Shown here in pieces: positions 1-11,007 of a stretch of 64,000 bases of DNA. Location: NCBI GenBank assembly GCA_030490835.1, contig CM059975.1, forward strand, positions 31,838,133-31,902,132, read 5' to 3'. This DNA comes from Annona cherimola (Eukaryota; Streptophyta; Magnoliopsida; Magnoliales; Annonaceae). A program made the position numbers and the translations under genes. Each line of letters starts with the position of its first letter. Position 1 is the stretch's first letter. The notes beneath the pieces were generated by a model. That model was not told the origin of the DNA and did no database searches. It worked only from the letters and a program-made list of their open reading frames with translations.

Positions 1-1080
1 TTACATTTCACTTAAGGGAAGCCATCTAATATAACACATTGTGTGGAAGTTTTCATGCAATTTATTAATTTTTCATTTTTAAGTTTATTTTTTAAATTGA
101 AACCATTGATAGATTTCATTTTCTTGTGTTTACTTGTGATTCAAAACATTGTATATTTGAAGTTTTTATACGCTATTTATTTATTTAGGGTATGTTTGCT
201 TTGGAGTATAAGTTGAGAAAAAACTTGTGAGGAAAATTTGTGGAGGAAAAAAAATTAACAAGTAAGAGAGTAATGTGATATAGCAAGGGTAATAATTGTA
301 ACACAGGATAGTTCAATATAAAACAAAATGAGAAAATGATTGGAATGAGAAGGGTTTGCAATTGTGTAAATGGGGAATATTTGGAATGTAGTTCATTTTG
401 AAATTTGAAAGAGTGATGTGACATGATACGGGTAAAATGGGAATAAACTGAAAATAAGTAAGGTGGTAGTATGAAAAAATTCGAGAAAATAATTGAAATA
501 TATAAGTAAAGATAAAAAGTAATTAAATCGTTAAAATATCAAATCATAGTATAAAATAAAGGAGAAAAAAGTGGAAAAGCTAGTACAATGTCAAGTGCTT
601 CTAAAGCAATAATCATTGGAAAGTTGAAATTTAAGCTATTAAGATGTAAATTACATGAAAATGTATCTTAAGAGTGAGGAAGTTTTTCCTTTATTTTGGC
701 ACACTTGTGAAGCATACTAAATGAACCTTTATTTTCTTCAAAAGTCACGACACATTTACAATTTTGCTCGTAATAAGTCACGACACACTTACATTTTTGA
801 AGCATAGCTATGAATGTAATTTCTTCAAAAGTCACAACACACTTACAATTTTTCTTATAATAAGTAGGCAATGAAAAAACACCTCCACAAAATATATGTA
901 AAAAACGATGTAAACGGTTGCAAATAATGGTTAGAATAGAGAAAATATATAATTTTTTTGATCCAAAGAGAACATATAAAATTGCACGAGAAGATTAATG
1001 TTTTAAAAAATAGATGATAATCAAAATCATTGATGTAGTCACGACTTTCGTTAATTAAAAAGTGGGATGAAAGAGTGATA
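1..1080. other. AT-rich intergenic DNA, no gene seen
   Basis: No reading frame here resembles a known protein. The stretch about 185-540 has the word order of the minus-oriented Tourist-like MITE of this window (GGGTATGTTTG start, then GTAAGAGAGTAATGTGATAT and AGGGTAATAAT-like words), but it is too diverged for boundaries to be drawn. The rest is low-complexity A/T sequence. Confidence 0.5.
738..868. repeat. Three short direct repeats (AAGTCACGACACACTTACA type)
   Basis: The word AAGTCACGACACACTTACA and close variants occurs three times, starting near 742, 777 and 830, separated by unequal A/T-rich spacers. A minus-strand frame through it gives a repeated KCVVT peptide. That follows from the DNA repeat and is not evidence of a gene. 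Confidence 0.6.
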
Positions 1081-1319
1081 TATATTGCCCCCTACTTTTG
1101 TGTAGTTAACCGCACTGGGCCAGCCGTGCCGTCAACTGCATTGGCCCATATATGTATTTTTCAAAAAAAATTTATACGCTTATAGGCCTTATCTAAATAG
1201 ATATCTATAACTTTTTTCAGAATTTTAAAAACTATTTAGATGCGTTTTTTGGATTTTTTTACATTATGCAATGAGAATTATGACTACTAAAAACTAGATA
1301 TACTTACTATTATATCTCA

Positions 1320-1570
1320 TTCATTTTTTTTAAGTTGACGATTGATGGGAAATCAACTCCATTAATTATGCATTATATTGAAGTCCATTTATATTATTCT
1401 AAAAACCTTTTCTTCCTTCTATTATTATTATGCATGTAAAAAATCAATATTAAATGTCAATTTTAAATTTGTATTCTTAACATCTAAATTATCTAAAATA
1501 TCATTATTGTATGAATAAATAATTTTATAAACTATCGATACTAATACATATGTTAATGAATTTAAGCATT
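1320..1570. repeat. Fragment of palindromic repeat family B
   Basis: The words ATCAATATTAAATGTCAATT, AACATCTAAATTATCTAAAA and AAGCATTTTTTATAATTTACA match, in the same order, the repeat that fills 36720-41400 and 60300-62290. This is one diverged arm. The flanks 1080-1320 and 1570-2090 hold nothing I can name. Confidence 0.5.
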
Positions 1571-2095
1571 TTTTATAATTTACACACACACTCAAACAAC
1601 GAAATAAGCCCCTTGGTTGACAATTACCATCTCCATCCTTATATAAAGGTATCTCGAGCCATTCAAGCAGACATGATATGGCAAAAAAGAGTTGAAAATT
1701 ATTTTAAAATCACAATGACATTCCTCTCTCATGTTACAAAGAGAGGCAAAGCCACCAAGTCTAAAGGAGGGATAAAACCATAGAGGACGGATCCTTTGTA
1801 GCATTTTTCCTCCATTAATGAATCTTGTAATCCTTTTTACTTCAGAAAAATACATCTCCCTTCCCTTAGCTTTCTAGAATTAGGGTCTGATACTTCCTGT
1901 TCCATCCTAATCTCCTTTCCATATAAAATCCTGTCTCTTTTATGTGAATGATTCTTCCTGTTATCTCCTTCTCCTCCATTTGCATTTGTGGTTTTCTTTC
2001 TCTTGATAATATGATTCTGATTATGGTCGATACCCACTTATGCCATTTACAGATCTATCAATATATTTTTAAGCAAATGTAGTCATGCATATCTT

Positions 2096-2510
2096 TAAAA
2101 GTAAATTGCATATACCTACATAATATGACTGTAATTCAAAATATATTCACATGGTTTCAGAAATTACAAATAACCCTGCACAGTTTAACTATAATTGTAA
2201 ATATACCATGCTGTTATGACTCCATTACTACCCGTCATTGCATGGATATAATTGTAAATATACGCAAACTACATGATTATATTTGCAAAAAGTAAATAAC
2301 ACATTTAATTTTTGGAATTGCAAATATATTCATATAGTTTACATATGTTTGCAAATATACCAACATCATGATGGCATAGTAACCACGCCATAACGATATA
2401 GGTATATTTGCAATTATGTTCAAATTATGTTGGGTTATTTGCAATTTTTGAAACTATGTAGATATATTTGTAATTATGTTCAACTAAGTGGTGCATTTGC
2501 AAATCACTCT
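2096..2510. repeat. Foldback (inverted-repeat) element
   Basis: The left part (TGCATATACCTACATAATAT, then AAATTACAAATAACCCTGC) returns inverted at the right end (GGGTTATTTGCAATTTTTGA, then CTATGTAGATATATTTG). GCAAATATA-type words repeat throughout. It looks like a diverged non-autonomous foldback element. No target duplication is visible, so the superfamily is unknown. Nothing recognisable lies in 2510-2980. Confidence 0.5.
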
Positions 2511-2984
2511 ATCTTTAATTTAGTTAAACTTGATCTCTTAGCAGAATAAATGATGTTAAATATAATTATTAAGATGAAAAAAATAAGATTAGGAAAAATC
2601 ATTTCCACGTAACTTGGTTGCCTGAATCTGGTAATCCATTAAGATCTCCCCTAACATTTTTATTTGGATGATTATCCAAGCTACGACACTGGTGTGATGC
2701 GCATAAAAGCATAAAGACAACAAATTTCATTACCATTAAAAATTAGAGAGCATTTTCTTATATTTTAATTCCGAAGGTCTAACAATAGAATAACTCTAAG
2801 CAAGTAAAGTGCAAACCCTCGTAAAGGAAATAAGTGGCTCATCGCACATGGTCCGTCTTTCTGGGCCGGCTCAAGGGCTTGTTCGGCCTTTCCGGTGCAA
2901 ACACTGCACAGATGCTTTTCTACGCTGCGCTTATAGGAGGTTTTTAACGCACAAGTTTTGCTTCTATGATTTTTTTTTTTTATA

Positions 2985-3845
2985 ACTTCATTTTTAATAT
3001 TTTGATAATTGATAAAAAAATCTATTCTATCTATTATATTTAGTATCATTTATTTATTATCAAAACTCTTCCATTTGTCTAATATTATTGTGTTTGAGTC
3101 TCATGTATAAATGTGTAAAATCAACATAATGAAATGATTTAATGGTAAATATTAATTTTAAAGTTATATTTTTAACATCTAAACTATCTAAAATAGGGTT
3201 AATTTCAAATGAACCCACTACATTTGCCTTCACTTATAAAAAAAGCCTACAAAAATTGAACACTTTTATGTATGTCTAAATACCGGTGAAATTTTATTCA
3301 TAACCATTCCGTCAGACACAATTAAAAATCACCATTATTTATTATAGAAATTGTCCAAAATGGCCCCTATTATTTAATAATAATAGTTGTTTAACCATGA
3401 CAAAAGTTAAATGGTGTAATGGAAATTCATCCAACTTAAGATAGAAACTAGGATAGTTTTGCACATGGTATTAATCACAATAAACGCTTAATCAATCAGA
3501 GGTATTTTTGAATTTTAAAATTATTAAAATTCTTAAGTGATATATTTGGTATATTTGAAATTAATGAAATACTCCGTGAGTATATGCAAAAGTTTTCAAA
3601 CTTAGTGCATATTTTGTAATTAAGGGCAAATGGAGTGAATATTTGAAAGTAACTCTCTAAAATATCATTTCTATATAGATAAAGGATTTTATAAGGCATT
3701 GTTAATTTCAATTCATGTGTAAATGGATCTAAGTATTTTTCATAATTTACACGTAAATATATTTTTTAACAAATGTAGCTCATATCCATACTTGATTTGA
3801 ATGATATCTAGTCTCTTAGCTAAACAAACAATGTTAAATATAATA
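2985..3845. repeat. Family B repeat copy, split by a nested element
   Basis: The left piece (about 2985-3195) and right piece (3656-3845) together read like one family B repeat: AACATCTAAACTATCTAAAA continues after the insertion as TCTAAAATATCATTTCTATA, then TCTAAGTATTTTTCATAATT. The interruption is the element at 3196-3655, so family B was here first. Confidence 0.65.
3196..3655. mobile_element. Mutator-like MITE with 9-bp target duplication
   Basis: A 460-bp element flanked by the exact 9-bp duplication TCTAAAATA (3187-3195 and 3656-3664). Its ends are imperfect inverted repeats of about 33 bp: the left begins GGGTTAATTTCAAATGAACC, and the complement of the right begins GAGTTACTTTCAAATATTC. 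A 9-bp duplication is typical of Mutator-like elements. It encodes nothing recognisable, so it would be non-autonomous. Removing it restores a continuous family B repeat, which independently supports the boundaries. Confidence 0.75.
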
Positions 3846-4782
3846 ATAAATTAAAATTTTTACAAACATTGAAATTTTAAATTTTAAAGAAATTATATAG
3901 AAATGCTTCCTGCTTACATGAAAGTAAAGCCCTGCACTTCCATAGCAAAAAATTTCAACCGGAAAAATATAAGCAGCGCTGCATGCAACACTGCTAAAAA
4001 GCGTATAGGCCTCGTGTTTTTAGTGGAATCTACGATATAAGAAACACTGTTAACTATACGTATAATGTCGAAAATACCCTTATAACTATACGAAAGCAAG
4101 ACAACCATGACAAAAAATAATTTAAATTTATTTTGAGGCTACGTTGAATTACTTTGTTATAGAAAATTATGAAATTATTTCAAACACTTAAAGTAAATAA
4201 TTATCATTAATCACCATGAATTAATGTTTAAGCCTTAATAAATAAATTTTTTACAAGGAAATATTCTAAAGTGAATTTAATAAAATATTCAAGAAAAAAT
4301 CATTAGAATTGCTCCTCAATTAATTTGGGAACTTGGGAATTTTTTTTATTGCTCAAATTTTGAAATGGCTTTTTAAAATTTTCATACGAATGCAAGGGTA
4401 TTTTGGAGATTTTGCATGTGTTGACGACATTTTTTAACAGCGTGAGGGAAGAGGGTTTAAAATGCAAAGACAAAAACTTTGCAAGGTTTAATATACTAGT
4501 ATACAAATTTCTAGATCCAAAATGTTAATACACAAAGTTAGAAGCTTTAACAGAGCCATTTAAGAACCAAAAGGCTGGGTCTGGCCCCAATTAAAGTATT
4601 TTCACAAAAATCTGCTCCTGTTATTCATAAACCGTAACTTTTCATACTAAAGGCTGTTTAGCAGTTAACATATGCTGAATGCTGCTTTTGGGCCTTAAAT
4701 TGAACATTTCCAGATTACGGCACTTTACAGATGATTAAGATGACTTCATAGAAATTATTTTTCAAAAAAACTATAAAAATTA

Positions 4783-5150
4783 GGACACTGGTACAACGCA
4801 CCTTGGTGCATTTAGCCTCGCTGCCCTAAGTGCTTTAACCCATTTTTTATTTTTTGAAATTTTTTTTATACAACTGTTAATCTAAATGTATTTAACCTGT
4901 GTATTAAGTTTTACCATTTTTAGATATTTTTATTTTTGAAAATTAGCTACATTTTTAGTAAATGATACTAAAAAAATGTCACTGATCTTTAAAAATAAAG
5001 TATCTAAAAATCTCTAAAAATACTAAAATTTGATACACATATTAAATACACTTAGAATAATAGTTGTATAAAAAATTTCAAAAAAATTAAAAAAGAGTTA
5101 ATTGTATATGGGTGCACTGATGCTAAGTGCACCCGGGTGCTTTTAACTCC
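4783..5150. mobile_element. Foldback element sharing the TTTTACCATTTTT core
   Basis: A long imperfect palindrome. The left arm runs through TACAACTGTTAATCTAAATG and AGTTTTACCATTTTTAGATA; the right arm carries their complements and ends GATGCTAAGTGCACCC. The outer arms contain GGTGCATTTAGCCTCG-like sequence. The core is shared with the elements at 22490, 24521, 27433, 39101, 40497 and 58826. No clean target duplication was found. Confidence 0.6.
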
Positions 5151-5760
5151 TTTTGTAAAAATTATTGTGCCACTACACTCATGAAACTTGGGTTCGCCTC
5201 AACGTTACCTTTAATTTTATTTATAAAACTTAAATATTAATTTTAATCCTATTTGTAAAACTTCAACCTTTAATGTTATTTGTGAACATTAGGTTAATTT
5301 GAGTTTCATATTGGAATTTGAGTTAACAATTTTTTAAAATTTAAGAGTGATAAGCTTAAAAGTTTATATGAATATACAATAACAACAGGCCACATAAAGA
5401 AAAACAACAATATATAATCTAAATAATTTTTAAAAATATAGTAATATATAATTTATTTTTTTAAAAATTAACCTTTCAAAGCTAGATGTAAATAAAAATA
5501 ATATAATTTATCTATAATACAATTGCAATATGACAAATATGTATTTAAACATAAATATAAATAATATAAGATACATAAAAATGAAGCCATGTTGTTTAGG
5601 TATTATATATGACATATTTTATATTAAATATACAAAAAAGAAAACTAAACTTAGGTTTACACTCAAATTCCTTGAGTTTGGGTTCTAAAGTTCTAACACT
5701 ACAAAAAAATTTGAGTTTGATGAGCAAGTTAGAACTCAACAAAACCCAAGTTGCATCCTT
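5150..5760. other. AT-rich intergenic DNA, nothing recognised
   Basis: Strongly A/T-biased sequence with no plausible coding frame, no paired inverted repeats and no match to the repeat families found elsewhere in the window. Confidence 0.5.
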
Positions 5761-5764
5761 AGTT

Positions 5765-6665
5765 TAAGTAGAAGCTACAAATTTAAAAATTTGCATTTTA
5801 AGTCATCTAACTTTGCATATTAGCATTTTCAACATTTTGGTTTGCATATTAGTATTTTAAATCCTGTGAAATTTAATTTTTTGCATTTTAAACCCTCAGC
5901 CCTAGCGGCGTTAAAAATATCATTAAAATCTTGTAAAACATCTAAAATGCCCTTTACAAGATAATTTTATTTTTAAACCCTCTAATTTTGCATATTTACA
6001 TTTTAAACCTTGAAATTTGTATATTAATATTTTAAGTCCTTTGAAGTTTATTTTTTGCATTTTAGACCATTGCCTTCATGGCGTTAAAAAATACTATTAA
6101 AATCTTGTAAAATTTCTAAAATATCATTTGTATTTTAAACCCTCTAACTTTATATATTTGCATTTAAAAAATATTGAGGGTGAATTGTAAAAGTAATTGG
6201 ATTCCATATTGCCAAAAATTGGCCTACATGTGCACAAAGTGCGGTAGACCATTGGGTCACTAAGAATTTTAACTTTCTTCCTTATTCATGAAATCGCCCA
6301 TGTTGCCAAAAAATTAAGCAAAAAATAAATAAATAAAAAATCAGTGCTCTTTCTTTCCTTCAAAGATTGGCCAAATCAAGTATTAAACAAAACTTCAATG
6401 GCAAATCTCAGTGTTGGCACCTTCTCTAGTTTGAAGCAATAACTTGTCGTTTTTCCTTAATTTTTCAATAGCCATAGTCAATTTCATGAATAAGGAAGAA
6501 AGTTAAATTTTCTAATGACATAGCCGTTTGCTCCACTTTGCGCACATGTAAGCTGGTTTTTGCAATATAAAATTTAATTATTTTTACAATTTAACATTAG
6601 CCCTTTTAAAATGAAAATATATACAGTTAGAGAGTTTAAAATGGAAATAACATTTTAGACGAAAT
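5765..6665. repeat. Repeat block: tandem units plus inverted copy and palindrome
   Basis: Units containing TTTTTTGCATTTTAAACCCTC and GGCGTTAAAAA-TATTAAAATCTTGTAAAA occur twice head to tail (about 5870-6010 and 6050-6160), and a short inverted copy lies at about 6595-6660. Between them, 6185-6600 is itself a palindrome: ATGTGCACAAAGTGCGG and TTAACTTTCTTCCTTATTCA on the left return inverted near 6480-6560. The whole may be one large foldback element with diverged arms. No coding sequence was seen. Confidence 0.5.
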
Positions 6666-7260
6666 TTTAACGGTAGTTGTTGTTTGGAGTTAGAAGACCA
6701 TCGTGATTTCATGGCAGCAGCTAATTGGTGCTGCTAACAATTGGTCGACTAAATTTGACTGGAATTGGTTGGACGCTGGTTTTCGATCGATGCTGGTGTT
6801 TTAGTGGATGCCAAAATTTAATTTCTTTTAGTGGTGGCTGTCGGTGAGGTGGAATTTGAAGTTGGTGATTTGGAAGAGCGAGTTGGCCACTGCAGAGGTG
6901 GTGAGCAGGCACATTGGCTGGTTCGCTTGATCATAAGAGTAGGGGCATGGCTGATTTGATATGCGGCGAGAATTCTTCATCGAATTTCATGGGAGACTAG
7001 TTGCTGCTCGACCCGTGTGCTGCAATTTGGGAAGAGCTGATTTGCAGGCTGTCGAATGCTGTTGTTGATGTTGCCGAAATTTGTGATGGTGGAAACCATT
7101 GATTCTAACGGCAAAAGCTTTGCCGCGACTAGATTTTGCAAAAGGGGAAGAGAAGATCATGGTCGCCATTTTGGATTGGTTGTGGGCTACTGCAAATTTC
7201 AATTGAAGATGGCAGGGGCATGGCCGACAACCATTAAAGTGTAATTGGAGCACTTAATTA
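6665..7260. other. Moderately GC-richer unidentified segment
   Basis: Base composition is clearly richer in G than its surroundings and contains many TTGG and GGTGG words, as expansion of a once-coding or 5'-leader sequence might. Short frames exist on both strands, but none resembles a protein I know. It lies between an inverted-repeat block and a MITE, so it could be a captured gene scrap. That is inference only. Confidence 0.3.
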
Positions 7261-7272
7261 GGTTCTTTGCTA

Positions 7273-8462
7273 GAGTGTGTTTCGTAATGAATAAAACTTT
7301 TAATGAAAAGTTTTGAAGAGTAAAAGTTGTTAAATAATGTGATATGATAGTGGTAATGATAAGTAGTAAAGAAGATAAAGTTAAAATAGATAAGTTAGTT
7401 GTGTGAATAGTAGGGGTGTAAATCGGGTCGGGTTGACTCGGGTTGGCACAAATACAACCCTAACCCACCTTGTAAAATCACAACCCAACCCTACTTTTCA
7501 CATCTTAACCCAACCCTATTTCAACCTACCTCAAATCGGTTCGGTTCGGGTTAGAAATCGGGCTAATAGATTACACATGTTATCAATACTAGTTAAAGTT
7601 TTGTTCACCTGAATTTCTAAAATAATAAAAATAATGATAATTATAAAAACAATAAGTACCAATAAAAGTTCTACATAGCTCAAAAGTGGATGATAAGTTT
7701 AGTAATTGATTCGTTTTTTTGTTTTTGTATTTTTGAGCAATCGATGTCTTCTGCAAGTCAAAAAGTGAAAGCCAAGTAAAATTATTACAATAAATTATGC
7801 AAAATAGAAAAATGAATATTATAGTCTTACTTACCTTCTTAGTTGGCTTCCAATCAAAGCTACAAACATCTTAAGTTCTCAGTTGACCTGTTATGTTATT
7901 CTAAATCACCAATGCAAGCAAATATCTAAACAACCTATTTACGATGCAATATAACCAAATAATCCAAAACACAATTTCACAACTAATTAACCAAATATAT
8001 TTCCAAACCAAATAAATTCAAACAACATTTGACAACCAAATAGTCAAACAAATTTCCAAACTCAACACAATTTTATTTAAATATCTAAGCAATATGAATG
8101 AAATACACTCTCATAAATATATGTAAATACATATCTTATGAAATCGGGTCGGGTCGGGTTGACCGACCCCTAACCTAACCCATTTTTAAAATCGGGTCGG
8201 GTTGAACCCATTTTTTAAAAACCAAATTTCCAAAACCTCAACCCAACCATGGTATAAATCGGTTCGGGTTGATGCGGGCTCGGGTTGAACCCAACCCTAT
8301 TTACACCCCTAGTGAATAGTTGTGTAGAAATGATTGAAAAGTATGTTTGTTGTATAGGAAAATGTGAAAAAATGATTAAAAAATATGATAGTTATGGAGA
8401 GTGAAAAGTTTTAGATTGAAAAGTTTTAACTTAACATTTTCTATCAATTGCCAAACACACCC
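7273..8462 (-). mobile_element. Tourist-like MITE, split by an hAT element
   Basis: The outer pieces 7273-7410 and 8320-8462 form one copy of the common MITE of this window: start GAGTGTGTTTCG, end CCAAACACACCC. The flanks are CTA on the left and TTA on the right, a 3-bp duplication with one change. A 901-bp hAT-type element has inserted in its middle. Strand is relative to the copy at 24005, whose left end reads CAACTTAAAACTTTTCAATC. Confidence 0.75.
7411..8311. mobile_element. Non-autonomous hAT element, 901 bp
   Basis: The ends are inverted repeats starting TAGGGGTGTAAATCGGGTC on the left and its near-complement at the right, ending TTTACACCCCTA. A perfect 8-bp target duplication, GTGAATAG, flanks it (7403-7410 and 8312-8319), the size made by hAT transposases. 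The subterminal zones are packed with GGGTCGGGTTG and AACCCAACCCT words; the interior is A/T-rich with no transposase. The same terminus occurs at 11008, 28552 and 63300. Confidence 0.85.
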
Positions 8463-8541
8463 TTAGTTTGCCTGAACTGGCGCATGTGCACGTGCGGACC
8501 CTTATTGGATGATCTACACCATTAGAAACACCATGTAATTT

Positions 8542-8679
8542 ACCGAAATTCTGTGATAAGCTAATTAATATGACCAAATCATTTGGACCGCAACCGAATT
8601 TATTCTATTCACCGAAATTCTGTGATAAGCTAATTAATATAACCAAATCATTTGGACCGCAACTGAATTTATTCTATTC
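8542..8679. repeat. 69-bp tandem duplication, two copies
   Basis: Two adjacent 69-bp units begin ACCGAAATTCTGTGATAAGC at 8542 and 8611 and differ at only a couple of positions (ATATGACC against ATATAACC; CAACCG against CAACTG). The near-identity indicates a recent local duplication. No function is apparent. Confidence 0.9.
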
Positions 8680-8884
8680 ATGTTTTTTTTTTTTTTACTT
8701 CAAAATTGAAGTCATATGCATAATGGCTCATTGTCCTCCATGTTTATATTGATTTACACATTAAAATCTAAATTTTTCTGAATTAATTTTAATAGGATAA
8801 TAAATATTTTTTGAATTTATTTTAAGTTTATTTTAATTTCATTCATGTTTACTTTGATTTTTTCACAAATGATGTACGTGGAAA

Positions 8885-9151
8885 GTGATAAAACTTTTGT
8901 TTTTTGTTTAAAATTTTAAATAGGGAGAGAACCAAGTGATATAATAGGGATAACGACAAGGAATAAATAGAATAAAGTTAAAATAATTAGTTTAGTTCTA
9001 TAGGTAATTACATTAAGATGATTGAAAAGTTGGATAGTTATATAAGAAGATGTGAAAAATAATTAAAACATAATACAATTATGAAAAATGAAAAATTTAT
9101 ATTAAAAAATTTTGATCTAAAAAGTTTTTACTTTTGCCGAAGCATGCCCAA
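8885..9151 (-). mobile_element. Degenerate Tourist-like MITE copy
   Basis: It carries the family words in minus order: GTGATATAATAGGGATAACG, AATAAAGTTAAAATAATTAG, GATGATTGAAAAGTTGGATA and TTAAAAAATTTTGATCTAAA. Neither terminus is well preserved, so the boundaries are approximate. The sequence 9151-10020 downstream holds no gene I can support. Confidence 0.5.
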
Positions 9152-10029
9152 AGTAAATGAAATTACTTGGAAAATAATGCAAGATGATATATCGCATTAC
9201 TCATATCCTAAGATATTGATTTTAAGGTTCAAATAAAAATAATAGTTTCATGAAAATATAATTTTCATATAATCTAACATACAATTTTTATTCAATTTAC
9301 TCTTTTCATAATTAAAAATGTGAAATAATATAAAATTTTTATGAATTATCAAGCTTTTTTATGTAGTTATATACATTTTGGTTCATCTCTCTCGATAATA
9401 ATGATGACGATGATGTGAAATGTAGTCTATCTATTATATTTAGAATGATTTGTTTACCAAGAAAATCCAATTTCATTCAAATTAAAGCTATGAATGAGCC
9501 CGGCACCACTACACTAGTGGTGCTCATGCTTGTCATATGTCCATAAGGTCCCCGGTGTAATCTAGGTGGGGGGTATTTGTCTCCTTATTATGTTGTGGTG
9601 GAGCTTGGTAGTTATATTTAGTGTAGTGGAGCTTACGTGTCCAAAATTAAGTTGTTAGAATGTCTTACAAGTTAATTGTAATACAAATTAAAATGATTGT
9701 AAATATATACCAATTTTTTTTTTAAAAAAAAAGCTATGCATGCCCATGAAACCAAGCATAGCCCGCTGATATCACTTCCAGTCTTAGATGCCAATGTCCA
9801 AAAAATTGAACCCTAATGGGAGCATAGTCTTCTCTCCACCTTATGTAATAACAAAGACATGCATGCCCTAATCTTAAAAATGTGTCAAATGTTGTAATAA
9901 AATTATTCTATTTCGATTAATTTAAAATCTTCAATTTCAACATCTAAATTGTATAAAACATTATTCTTTATTTTTATTTAAATTGTACAATTTAAAAATT
10001 ATTCTTTATTTTTATTTATTTGTTGATCA

Positions 10030-10645
10030 ACTCTACCCCTATTTTATTTATTTTTAATTTTAAGTGTGATTGGTTCCTTTTATATCTATTTTTTTTATTT
10101 TACTTTTATTTTTGTAAAATATTCCAGCGAAAGCTCTAAGTGCAACTTGGAGTTTGATTATATACATTATAATGCGTTTTAGACTAAAATACATTATTCA
10201 TTTATTTATATAATGTATTATATCTTTTAATTTTCTTCGTAAACTAAATATATTTAATTCATGTACCAAGTTTTGACATTTTACAATACTTTTACGTATT
10301 TATTTTTGATTTTTTAAAACTATCAATTTCAAATACACTTAAGTCATTTTTCATTGCTTAAAAAACTTAATTTTTAAAAATAAAAAATAAATATGTAAAA
10401 GTATTGCAAAATGACAAAATTTAGTATGTGAATTAAATATATTATTTTACAATGAAAAAATTAAAAGATATAATTAATTGTATAAATAAATAAATGATGT
10501 ATTTTATTTTAAAATGCGTCATGAGGTTTATAATCAAGCTCCAAGTTACACTTTGAATGGAATATTTGGTAAAATTAAAAATAAAAAAGCGGATAGAAAT
10601 GGAGCCAATCAAACTTGAAATTAAAAATAAAATAGGGGTTTTTGG
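10030..10645. mobile_element. 610-bp palindrome (foldback element)
   Basis: Two arms of about 290 bp face each other around about 10340. The left arm runs CCCCTATTTTATTTATTTTT, GTGTGATTGGTTCC and GTGCAACTTGGAGTTTGATT; the right arm carries the complements in reverse order and ends AAAATAAAATAGGGG. The inner part (ACATTTTACAATACTTTTAC) resembles the core of the other foldbacks here. A single strand could fold into a hairpin nearly the full length of the element. No coding sequence is present, and the target duplication is unresolved. Confidence 0.75.
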
Positions 10646-10985
10646 ATCAAAAAAATAAGATAGGAATAAAGTCGATCAACAAATAAATAAAAATACAGAA
10701 AATAGCAAATAGAAAATGAAACAACGGCACAAACAAAAAAATAAAAAGACAAAAGACAAAAAAAACAGAAAATAAGAACTCGAAAAACAAAACAACCAGA
10801 AAAAAATTAAAAATAAAAAAACAGAAAATAAACACCGAAGAAAACACTAGGCAAACAAAAATTAAAAATTTGAAATAAAGAGAAAAACACAAAAAAACAA
10901 CCACGTAAACAAAAAATAAAAATGAAAGTAACAAAGCAAAAAACAAGTTAAAAAGAAAAAGAAAAAGAAGCTCGAATAGAGAATA
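10646..10985. repeat. A-rich cassette (AAACAAAAAATAAAAA type)
   Basis: About 340 bases of almost pure A with scattered G and C, containing words such as ACAAAAAAATAAAAAGACAA and AAAACCAGAAAAAAATTAAA. Similar cassettes lie at 20835-21190 and 21890-22080, and the complementary version flanks LINE copy 1 (12420-12520 and 18666-18880). The frame that can be read across it is all Phe/Leu/Val and is not taken as coding. Confidence 0.55.
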
Positions 10986-11007
10986 AATAAGTAGCTGAGC
11001 ATGGTGT

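Noticed and set aside
668..871. Frame with repeated NCKCVVTFEE peptide
   Set aside because: The peptide repeat mirrors a DNA repeat with uneven spacers, and there is no sign of a real gene.
6721..7253. Short frames in the GC-richer segment
   Set aside because: They give Gln/His/Pro-rich peptides with no homology that I can name and no length; kept only as an unidentified segment.
10647..10946. 99-codon Phe-rich frame, and similar frames at 20756-21021 and 21821-22042
   Set aside because: All lie in A-rich cassettes; poly-A on one strand reads as poly-Phe on the other. They show no conservation between cassettes.
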